Source: Candidatus Sumerlaeota bacterium
Lineage (GTDB): Bacteria; Sumerlaeota; Sumerlaeia; JADFCT01
Reading direction: 5' to 3'
DNA length: 9,888 nt
Assembly (NCBI GenBank): GCA_026398575.1
Contig: JAPLSP010000488.1
Span: forward strand, 1 to 9,888
Shown here: positions 1 through 5,663 of the stretch, piece after piece
How the letters are laid out: each line of letters opens with the position of its first letter
Numbering within the stretch: the stretch's first letter is position 1
Position numbers and translations under genes: made by a program
The notes under the pieces: generated by a model
What the model saw: the letters and a program-made list of their open reading frames with translations, nothing else
Told to the model about the DNA's origin: nothing
The model's database searches: none

Positions 1-36
1 CCGCTTCTCATATCCGCATAAACCTACTCTCCCTGA

Positions 37-699
37 ATGAGGTTTTGGATAAGAATGCAAGCTGTCTCCTATTCATTTATTTTGGCAACTTCGTCCTGGG
101 AGCTGGCAAGCAGCGCTTCCGAGGCTGAAGATGAATTTGCCAAAGCAGCGGATGGATTTGCCAAGGCGGACGATCAGGAGAATGAACTGGCGCGGCGCGT
201 CTATCGGGATCCGGAGGCGTTTGTGGAACTGTATCGGCGATACTATGACCGCATTCGGGGCTTTCTGTATCGCCGGACGATGGACGTGGAGGTGGCCGAC
301 GACTTGACGGCGCGCGCGTTTCTGGCCGCGCTCGAATTCCTTCAGCGACAGGAGCGCGCGCTGGCCTTTCGTCCCTGGCTTTATCGCATCGCGGTCAACG
401 TTCATCTTTCACATCAGCGCAACCTGTGGCGGCGGTTGAAGCATCTGGCGCAATGGGCCAGGCAGCCGCGCCGCGTCGCCGCGCCTCCCGACCGCTCGAT
501 GAGGCGCCGCGAGGACCGCGCGCAATTGCGGCGCGAGCTGGACGCGCTGCCGGACGCCTATCGGCTGGCGCTGATGCTGCGCTATGACGAGGAACTGCCT
601 TACGACGAAATCGCGCGCGCGCTCAAGATCAAGGAAGGCGCGGTCCGAAGCCGGGTTTCGCGCGGTCTGGCGATGCTCCGGAAGCAGATGCGAGGATAG
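37..699 (+). CDS. ECF-type RNA polymerase sigma-70 factor
   Basis: Extracytoplasmic-function sigma factor that would direct RNA polymerase to a small regulon. Residues about 58-130 form sigma region 2 (DPEAFVELYRRYYDRIRGFL, then ADDLTARAF, then the region 2.3/2.4-like FRPWLYRIAVNVHLSHQRN). Residues about 163-217 form sigma region 4, with the LPDAYRLALMLRYDEELPYDEIA pattern (ending near residue 193) and the helix-turn-helix segment GAVRSRVSRGLAMLRKQM. A basic, low-conservation linker of about 30 residues separates them, as is normal for the family. The N-terminus is about 40 residues longer than usual and includes an imperfect 7-residue duplication (DEFAKAA, DGFAKAD). The start is uncertain: ATG at 37 gives 220 residues, ATG at 55 gives 214, and neither has a convincing ribosome binding site. 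A small membrane protein follows in the same orientation and is its likely regulator. The family call is firm; the regulon is unknown. Confidence 0.9.
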   Translation: MRFWIRMQAVSYSFILATSSWELASSASEAEDEFAKAADGFAKADDQENELARRVYRDPEAFVELYRRYYDRIRGFLYRRTMDVEVADDLTARAFLAALEFLQRQERALAFRPWLYRIAVNVHLSHQRNLWRRLKHLAQWARQPRRVAAPPDRSMRRREDRAQLRRELDALPDAYRLALMLRYDEELPYDEIARALKIKEGAVRSRVSRGLAMLRKQMRG

Positions 700-725
700 G
701 AGAAAGGTAATGTTTTACGGCGCAA

Positions 726-789
726 AATCCGTTTAATCCTTTAATCCGTGGTACAAGGCGCCACCACGGATTAAAGAATTAAACGGATT
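726..789. repeat. Long inverted repeat (27-bp arms) between sigma gene and partner
   Basis: Arms 726-752 and 763-789 are reverse complements at 26 of 27 positions, around a 10-nt loop that contains the palindrome GGCGCC. Each arm is itself built from reiterated TTTAATCC/AATCCG words. There is no T-tract after the stem, so a simple intrinsic terminator is unlikely. The element resembles small dispersed intergenic palindromes. In RNA it would form a very stable hairpin that could reduce read-through from the sigma gene into the downstream gene. Confidence 0.85.
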
Positions 790-794
790 ACCAT

Positions 795-816
795 GAACGA
801 CAACATGTTGTCGTTC
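795..816. promoter_or_regulatory. Perfect 22-bp palindrome, candidate operator
   Basis: The half-site GAACGACAACA at 795-805 is followed directly by its exact reverse complement at 806-816, with no spacer. It lies 33 bp before the ATG at 849 and about 20 bp before that gene's ribosome binding site, a position typical of a dimeric regulator's operator. A GATAAT hexamer at 824-829 could serve as a -10 element, but no matching -35 is evident. The dyad is seen directly; its role as an operator is inferred. Confidence 0.5.
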
Positions 817-848
817 GACGCATGATAATGGCTACGGAGAGTGAATAA

Positions 849-1283
849 ATGAACTGGCTCGAAACTCAATTAGCGGCCTCGAAACCGCAGCCGCCGGAAT
901 CGCCGGAGCGCCGCGCACTTTTGGAGGCGGCGCTGCGCCGCCGCATGACAGCGGGCGCAGAACCGGGCGCTGAGCCGCTTTCTGCTCGCGCGTATCTGAG
1001 CCTTTTGGCAGGCGTCTTGACGCTGCTGATATTGGTTCTGATGGGCGGAGCGCCCAGCCCCAACGCTCGCAGCCTCGTGGATGCGGAAAGCCTGGATGAT
1101 ATTCTGCCGCGCGGCGAACGCGCCTGGGTTGCGACTCCTTCATGGAGCGAACTCCGCCGAAACCTGACGGCGCCGCCTGTGGACGCCGAGGCCATCCGTC
1201 GCATCAAAGCCGAGCGCCGGCAAAGCCTTGACGCCACCCTCTGGCCCGCTTCAGAGAGAGCCGACAATCCACCTACCCATTAA
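849..1283 (+). CDS. Small single-pass membrane protein, putative anti-sigma partner
   Basis: A 144-residue protein with no family I recognise by sequence. It has a cytoplasm-like N-terminal part of about 45 residues rich in Glu and Arg (PESPERRALLEAALRRRM), one clear membrane segment at about residues 49-66 (YLSLLAGVLTLLILVLMG), and a C-terminal part of about 78 residues. The start is supported by GGAGAG at 836-841, 7 bp before the ATG. Its position downstream of an ECF sigma gene, its size and its single membrane span match the usual layout of membrane anti-sigma factors. However, it has no HxxxCxxC zinc anti-sigma motif, and the N-terminal domain is shorter than usual. The anti-sigma role is therefore an inference from context; it could also be an unrelated membrane protein. 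Confidence 0.7.
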   Translation: MNWLETQLAASKPQPPESPERRALLEAALRRRMTAGAEPGAEPLSARAYLSLLAGVLTLLILVLMGGAPSPNARSLVDAESLDDILPRGERAWVATPSWSELRRNLTAPPVDAEAIRRIKAERRQSLDATLWPASERADNPPTH

Positions 1284-1333
1284 TCGGGGGCGCAAGCCAG
1301 AATTTCAGTCAAATTTACCACTGAAGGCCAGCA

Positions 1334-1573
1334 CGCCACCACCGAGCCTTGTGCCGGTGGAGCGATGGTTTTGCTCTAGAAAAGGGCGCCCATTTTATCC
1401 TTCGCCACCGCCGGGCCTTGTGCCGGTGGAGCGATGATTTCGTGCTGGGGGCACCCGATTATGCCAGACAATCATCGCCCCACTGGCACAAGGCCCAGTG
1501 GTGGCGACGAGAAAAAAGCGCCCACTGCTGGAGCAAAACCATCGCTCCACCGGCACGAGGCCCGGTGGTGGCG
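1334..1573. repeat. Large palindromic REP/MITE-like element of four hairpin units
   Basis: This fills most of the gene-free stretch 1284-1664. Four copies of one unit occur: 1334-1376 and 1403-1438 in forward orientation, 1471-1506 and 1531-1573 inverted. The outer pair matches at 41 of 43 positions and the inner pair at 32 of 36. Each unit contains its own hairpin (CCACCGG, loop, CCGGTGG) followed by GAGCGATG. The segments between units on the two sides (GGGCGCC plus an A/T-rich run) are also related, so the whole forms one cruciform of about 240 bp with a 32-nt central loop at 1439-1470. There are no target-site duplications that I can see and no transposase. The short open frames crossing it are by-products of the repeat. 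Confidence 0.85.
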
Positions 1574-1664
1574 GAGGGAATCGGAATTCTGGATTGCACC
1601 CCCATCGGGGTTTCCGTGATTATCCGGCTTGCGGATGCCTGAATTCATTTTTGCCTTCCGTTTT

Positions 1665-1961
1665 TCAGCCAAAGGGACATGCCGCTTGCGCGCCGTGAGA
1701 CGCGCTGCAGCACGAGCCGCATTGGGAGGCTTTTTCGCCCAGACTGCACGATTGGCGCGGCCCTTTCGAAATGATGACGCCCGCCGATCCGGCAATCAGC
1801 CGGCGCGCCGAGTCTCCGCCGCGCTCGACGCAGCGCGCCGGCGCCTTGCGCCCCAAACGCTCATAAACCTGCAAGCACGAGGTAAAGGCCGGTTCGCTCA
1901 TCGGTTGCGCGACTTCCACTTCTTTTTTCATGCAATCGCATTTATACTCATAAGTAGCCAT
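1665..1961 (-). CDS. FmdB-type zinc ribbon protein, atypical cysteine spacing
   Basis: A 98-residue protein of the FmdB/CxxC_CXXC_SSSS putative regulatory family. It opens with the family signature MATYEYKC and continues through VAQPMSE to ARRLIAGSAGVIISKG, the classic RRLI-GGAGVIFKG block. This start was chosen over a GTG at 1982 because the family begins at M-x-TYEY. The zinc knuckles are unusual: the first is C8-D-C10 rather than CxxC, and the second pair is C29 and C44, separated by a 14-residue loop instead of two residues. The C-terminus adds five more cysteines (C72, C81, C84, C85, C95). Members are small cytoplasmic proteins, often annotated as regulators without proof. It lies 54 bp downstream of the FliL-like gene and is probably cotranscribed with it. 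Confidence 0.8.
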   Translation of the reverse strand: MATYEYKCDCMKKEVEVAQPMSEPAFTSCLQVYERLGRKAPARCVERGGDSARRLIAGSAGVIISKGPRQSCSLGEKASQCGSCCSASHGAQAACPFG

Positions 1962-1997
1962 GATGCTTTTTTTCACTCTCACCGATTAAGAATGACC

Positions 1998-2017
1998 GCT
2001 TGGGATCGCTTGGGATC
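1998..2017. repeat. 10-bp tandem duplication at the end of the FliL-like gene
   Basis: GCTTGGGATC occurs twice in direct succession at 1998-2007 and 2008-2017. The second copy overlaps the stop codon of the minus-strand FliL-like gene (2016-2018). It looks like a simple replication-slippage duplication in the short spacer before the FmdB-like gene. Confidence 0.8.
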
Positions 2018-2786
2018 AGAACGGCTCAACGATATTGAACGTCGCAAAATACACTTCCCGGGCCGCGCCGGTTTTGAGGATTTTATTGATCTCGCGCAAG
2101 AGCTGGCGCTTGATCGTCAATTTGCCTTCAATCGTGCGCAGCCGCTCATACGAGACCGATTGAAGGATCAGAAGCGCTTTTTCTTTCATCGTCGTCTTGT
2201 TCTGCTGCAATTCCTCTCCGGCGGAAGCGCGCGACAGCTCGACGGTATAATCCAGGATCAGAAATCGCGGAACGGCGGTTTGTAACTGGAGGCGATGCTC
2301 GCCCATCGCGACCAGCACCGCGCGTTTCGCATCCCAGTTCAGCAGGTCCGGATGGACGCGGACGGGTTTGCGTTCTTCCATCGCTTGCGCTTCCGTGGTC
2401 CGCTTGTCATCCCATGAACGATAGACGTTTTCGAAATCCGCTGCTTCCAGCGCCGCGCGCGCCGCCGTCGTGATTGCCGTATTGCTCAGGATTTCGTCAT
2501 TGGCCGCTGTTCGCGTGGTCCCATTATCCATCAGCCCAACCATTTCAAATCTCGATGCGTTTCGAGACATGGCCTCCTGATCCGCCAGCTTCAGCGTATT
2601 TGTCGTTCCCTTCTGCGCGGCGCGCGGAGTCTCCTTGGCCGCTGGAGGCTTGGCGTCCTTACCCGCTGGAGGCTTTGTTTCATTGCCCGCCAACGCGAGC
2701 GGACACAATGGCACGGCGCAATAGCAACACGCCAGGAGTAAGCGAGCAAACCAACGCTTTCCGGATTTGGAATGATTTTTTCCCAT
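2016..2786 (-). CDS. Secreted or membrane-anchored protein with FliL-like C-terminal domain
   Basis: A 256-residue protein. Residues 1-33 look like a signal peptide or membrane anchor: basic GKNHSKSGKRWFAR, a hydrophobic stretch LLLACCYCAVPLCPLALA, and a possible cleavage after ALA at about 33. Residues 34-60 are a Lys/Pro/Ala linker (ETKPPAGKDAKPPAAKE). Residues about 61-165 are unrecognised. Residues about 167-253 resemble the FliL flagellar basal-body domain: PRFLILDYTVEL strand, a helical segment KEKALLILQSVSYERLRTIEG, then LLREINKILKTGAAREVYFATF, which matches the FliL ending of the LxxxINxxLxxGxVxxVYFTxF type. The start at 2786 is chosen because it begins the signal-like segment; the longer frame to 2936 adds 50 residues with no plausible N-terminus. 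No flagellar gene is nearby, so a flagellar role is not established. The family call is moderately sure; the function is unknown. Confidence 0.68.
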   Translation of the reverse strand: MGKNHSKSGKRWFARLLLACCYCAVPLCPLALAGNETKPPAGKDAKPPAAKETPRAAQKGTTNTLKLADQEAMSRNASRFEMVGLMDNGTTRTAANDEILSNTAITTAARAALEAADFENVYRSWDDKRTTEAQAMEERKPVRVHPDLLNWDAKRAVLVAMGEHRLQLQTAVPRFLILDYTVELSRASAGEELQQNKTTMKEKALLILQSVSYERLRTIEGKLTIKRQLLREINKILKTGAAREVYFATFNIVEPF

Positions 2787-2946
2787 ACTGTCGCCCTTGC
2801 CCCGGCACGCCGGAAGTATCCAGCTGGATTGGATCGGACCGCAAAGCAAAAAAACAGGAGGGCGCAAAGTTCTTCCTTGCGGCGCGCGCCCGAAGGCTTT
2901 TACATCTCTTGAAGATACGGGCCAATTTTTGCACAAGGACTATGCT
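2787..2946. promoter_or_regulatory. Divergent intergenic region
   Basis: This spacer of 160 bp separates the starts of the minus-strand FliL-like gene and the plus-strand GYF/RDD gene, so it must hold promoters for both. I see no convincing -35/-10 pair. A short dyad (CCGGC-AC-GCCGG, 2802-2813) sits close to the FliL-like start. An AAGGA Shine-Dalgarno sequence for the plus-strand gene is at 2935-2939. Confidence 0.45.
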
Positions 2947-3912
2947 ATGGAATGGTATTACGCTCAGCGGGGAGAGCAACAACCGCGCGGTCCGCTCAGC
3001 GAAGAGCAGTTTCAGGAACTGGTTCGCTCCGGCGCAATCCAGGCTGATACGTTGGTTTGGCGCTCCGGCATGGCCGATTGGGCGCCCTATGGGAGCATCG
3101 CTCCGGCGGCGACGCCAGCGGCAATCGGCGCCTCAACGCCGGATTTCCTATCCGCTTTGCCGGCGGGCGATTTATCCACTGGCGCCACGGCGGGCGAACC
3201 GGGCGCCGCCGGCCAGACGGCTGATGTTTCCATGCCTGCGGACGTTTCCGCTGCGCCGGCTGGAGCGCCTGCTGCTGCGCCCGCTGCCGCGCCCGCAGCC
3301 GGGATGGCATCCGCGCCCGCCGGCGCCCCTGTTGTTGGCCAGCTTTATTGCACCGAATGCGGCCGGGCGTATTTCGCCAGCGACTTGGCGCAGTATGGAT
3401 GGCGGCGCGTTTGCCCTTTGTGCCGCGAAGCGTTCCTGCAAAAAGCGAGCGGCTCTGTCTCGGCCACCGGCGCCATGGAATACGGCGGATTCTGGGTGCG
3501 CTTCGTGGCAAAGCTGATTGACTGGATCATTGAATGGATGGCCGCGAGCTTGATTCAGTTTTTTTTCGTTCATGATATTTCCCGGTCGCTCGATCAGGTT
3601 AATGATATTCAAGATTTGGCGCCAATATTCAGCGCAATGATGATCAGCGCATTCATTACATTGCTGATCACGGCGGCATATAGCACCCTTTTCGTGGGCA
3701 AGTATGGCGCGACGCCGGGCAAGATGGCGCTGGGGTTGAAGGTCGTGAGCCCCAACGGCGGCGCGGTAAGCTATGGCCGCGCATTGGGTAGATTTTTTGC
3801 GGAGATGCTCAGCCAGCTGACCTGTTATATCGGCTACATTATCGCCGGTTTCGACGATGAGAAGCGCGCGCTGCACGACTATATCTGCTCAACCCGCGTC
3901 ATTCGCAGCTGA
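2947..3912 (+). CDS. GYF_2 / four-cysteine / RDD-family membrane protein
   Basis: A 321-residue inner-membrane protein with three parts. Residues 1-50 are a GYF_2 (DUF4339) domain: WYYAQRGEQQPRGPLSEEQF, ending in VWRSGMADWAPY. Residues about 52-130 are a low-complexity Ala/Pro/Gly linker. Residues 135-159 hold two CxxC pairs (C135-TE-C138 and C156-PL-C159), likely binding zinc. Residues about 178-319 are an RDD domain with the diagnostic segments GGFWVRFVAKLIDWII, GATPGKMALGLKVV and DDEKRALHDYICSTRVI and about three membrane spans. The start at ATG 2947 is set by the GYF_2 consensus and by AAGGA at 2935-2939; the frame is open upstream to 2797 but has no support there. GYF_2 domains are thought to bind proline-rich peptides. 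RDD proteins are poorly characterised, and some have been linked to ion transport. The target is unknown. Confidence 0.87.
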   Translation: MEWYYAQRGEQQPRGPLSEEQFQELVRSGAIQADTLVWRSGMADWAPYGSIAPAATPAAIGASTPDFLSALPAGDLSTGATAGEPGAAGQTADVSMPADVSAAPAGAPAAAPAAAPAAGMASAPAGAPVVGQLYCTECGRAYFASDLAQYGWRRVCPLCREAFLQKASGSVSATGAMEYGGFWVRFVAKLIDWIIEWMAASLIQFFFVHDISRSLDQVNDIQDLAPIFSAMMISAFITLLITAAYSTLFVGKYGATPGKMALGLKVVSPNGGAVSYGRALGRFFAEMLSQLTCYIGYIIAGFDDEKRALHDYICSTRVIRS

Positions 3913-3964
3913 TCGCAGCGCGGCCGCATAATTCCGTTCTTCATTTTTCGAGGGAGCAATCATC

Positions 3965-5605
3965 ATGCTGACGGGAAGAGATCGCGTCAGGAAAGCGATG
4001 CTGTGTGAAGAGGTGGACCGCGCGCCGTGGGTTCCCTTCATTGGATGCCACGGCGGGCGGCTGATCGGCGTATCGGCCGACGATTATCTCAAATCGGAAG
4101 ACCACATCGTCCGGGGCGTCCAGGCGGGAATTGACCGCTATGCTCCCGACGGCGTTCCGGTGTGCTTCGATCTTCAGATCGAGGCCGAGACGTTCGGCTG
4201 CGAACTCAAATGGGCCAAAGACAATCCTCCCGCGGTCGTCAGTCATCCGCTGGCGGGCGCGAACAGCGGGAAGCTGTCGTCCTTGCGCGTTCCCAGCGCC
4301 GCGCAGGGAAGGATCGGAATGTGCATGTCAGCGGCGCGGCGTTTGCGCAAGGCCAATCCCGGCGTGGCGCTTTATGGATTGATCACGGGACCGTTCACGC
4401 TGTCGCTGCATCTGATGGGAACGGAAATCTTCATGCGGATGTTCGAGGATCCGGACAGCGTCAAGGACTTGATGGCCTTTTCGCAATCGGTGGCCGAAGC
4501 GATGGCGGATTATTATATTGACGCGGGCGTGGACGTGGCGGCGGTGGTGGACCCCATGACCAGCCAGATCGGCCCGGACCAGTTCCGCGAGTTCGTCACG
4601 CCGTATATGGCGCCGGTGTTTGCGCGCATTCGCGGGCGGGGCGCGCTGGGTTCCTTCTTCGTTTGCGGACACGCGCAGCAGAATATCAAGGCGATGTGCG
4701 AGTGCATGCCGCATAACGTTTCGGTGGACGAAAATATCGGGCTCGAATACGTGCGCGATATCTGCCTCGAACGCGGCATCAGCTTCGGCGGCAATCTGCA
4801 GCTCACCTCCGTGCTGCTCCTGGGAAAGCCGCTCGACGCCAAGCGCAACGCGATCGCCTGCCTCGAAACCGCCGGACCCAGAGGCTTCATCCTGGCGCCG
4901 GGCTGCGACCTGCCTTACGCCACGCCGCCGGAGAACATCGAAGCCGTGGCGGCCGTCGCGCGCGACGCCTACGAGCGCGAAGCGGTCCAGGCCATGTCCG
5001 CCGGCGAGGAGGAGCAGGAACTCCTGGACATGCGCGAATACGGCCAGACGGATCGCGTGATCGTGGACATCATCACGCTGGATTCCGAGGCCTGCGCGCC
5101 GTGCCAATACATGGTCGAATCGGTCAAGGCCATCGCGCCGGAGTTCGAAGGCATCGTCAAATGGCGCGAACACAAGATCAAACAAAGGGAATCGCTGGTC
5201 TTCATGACCTCGCTGATGGTCAAAAACATTCCGACGATCTGCATTGACGGGAAAATCACGTTCGTCTCGCGCATCCCCGCGAAAGAGGAACTGGCGGCGG
5301 CCATCCGCAAACGCATCTATGAAAAACTGCGCATGAAAATCCGGCGGCGACAGGCCACGCTCACCGTCTTGGGCGATGGCGGCGATAAATGCCTGCAACT
5401 CCGCGACGCCGTCGAAAAAGCCGTGATCGAATTGGGCGCGGAAGTGCATGTGACGATGGCGACGAATGAAAACGAAATTCAGGCTTATGGAGTTCTGTCT
5501 GCGATGACGCCGGCGATTGTGTTGACAACTCATCAAATCAAATCCACTGGAGCGGTTCCTGATATCGCCGTAATCAAAGAATGGATCAAAGACCTGCGAG
5601 CGTAG
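3965..5605 (+). CDS. URO-D/MtaA-like methyltransferase fused to two thioredoxin-fold domains
   Basis: A 546-residue cytoplasmic protein. Residues 1-338 form a uroporphyrinogen decarboxylase-family TIM barrel of the MtaA/CmuA corrinoid methyltransferase type: LTGRDRVRKAMLCEEVDRAP at the start, ALYGLITGPFTLSLHLMG, and APGCDLPYATPPENIEA, whose Cys314 corresponds to the zinc-binding Cys. The second zinc motif, normally HxCG, reads FVCGH (C234), so its His is replaced by Phe232. Residues about 365-455 are a thioredoxin-like domain with active site C377-A-P-C380 and cis-proline segment NIPTIC. Residues about 463-545 are a second thioredoxin-like domain resembling the redox-active disulfide protein 2 family (LTVLG-GGDKC, ENEIQAYGVLSAMTPAIV); its first active-site Cys is Gly473 and only C476 remains. 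AGGGAG at 3951-3956 supports the start. A CobW GTPase and an MFS gene follow. True URO-D of heme synthesis is unlikely given the zinc-type Cys and the fusion. The substrate is unknown. Confidence 0.85.
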   Translation: MLTGRDRVRKAMLCEEVDRAPWVPFIGCHGGRLIGVSADDYLKSEDHIVRGVQAGIDRYAPDGVPVCFDLQIEAETFGCELKWAKDNPPAVVSHPLAGANSGKLSSLRVPSAAQGRIGMCMSAARRLRKANPGVALYGLITGPFTLSLHLMGTEIFMRMFEDPDSVKDLMAFSQSVAEAMADYYIDAGVDVAAVVDPMTSQIGPDQFREFVTPYMAPVFARIRGRGALGSFFVCGHAQQNIKAMCECMPHNVSVDENIGLEYVRDICLERGISFGGNLQLTSVLLLGKPLDAKRNAIACLETAGPRGFILAPGCDLPYATPPENIEAVAAVARDAYEREAVQAMSAGEEEQELLDMREYGQTDRVIVDIITLDSEACAPCQYMVESVKAIAPEFEGIVKWREHKIKQRESLVFMTSLMVKNIPTICIDGKITFVSRIPAKEELAAAIRKRIYEKLRMKIRRRQATLTVLGDGGDKCLQLRDAVEKAVIELGAEVHVTMATNENEIQAYGVLSAMTPAIVLTTHQIKSTGAVPDIAVIKEWIKDLRA

Positions 5606-5608
5606 GGC

Positions 5609-5637
5609 GGGGGTCAGGGGTCGGGGGTCAGGGGCGC
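5609..5637. repeat. G-rich heptamer tract, potential G-quadruplex
   Basis: It begins four bases after the stop codon of the methyltransferase gene. Four G-runs of 4-5 (5609-5613, 5617-5620, 5623-5627, 5631-5634) are joined by loops TCA, TC and TCA, which fits a canonical G-quadruplex on the plus strand and hence in the mRNA. Read as heptamers from 5610 it is GGGGTCA, GGGGTCG, GGGGTCA, GGGGCGC. The quadruplex potential is by motif only. Confidence 0.7.
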
Positions 5638-5663
5638 GGATCAGGAGAGGGAACCATTTCATG

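Noticed and set aside
726..789. Intrinsic terminator for the sigma factor gene
   Set aside because: The stem is long but A/T-rich at its base and is followed by ACCATGAACG, with no T-tract.
1228..1698. Several short plus-strand open frames with repeated PVERWF/CRWSDGF-like peptides
   Set aside because: They are translations of the palindromic hairpin element in different frames; the peptide repetition comes from the DNA repeat.
1629..2285. Plus-strand open frame of 218 codons
   Set aside because: It is antisense to both the FmdB-like gene and the FliL-like gene, whose minus-strand products have recognisable family signatures; the plus-strand product has none.
2715..2786. Lipoprotein signal (LLAC box) in the FliL-like protein
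   Set aside because: Cys20 would leave only about four hydrophobic residues before it, too short for a lipoprotein signal; the hydrophobic stretch continues to residue 33.
2474..3517. Plus-strand open frame of 347 codons across the divergent promoter region
   Set aside because: It overlaps the FliL-like gene antisense and the GYF/RDD gene in another frame, and its product is a Pro/Arg-rich shadow.
3965..4978. Heme-pathway uroporphyrinogen decarboxylase (HemE)
   Set aside because: The zinc-type Cys segment APGCDLPYATPPENI and the thioredoxin fusions fit the methyltransferase branch, and no heme genes are nearby.
4328..5662. Minus-strand open frame of 444 codons inside the methyltransferase gene
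   Set aside because: A long antisense frame is common in GC-rich coding DNA; its His/Arg/Asp-rich product has no recognisable domain, while the plus strand encodes clear URO-D and thioredoxin domains.
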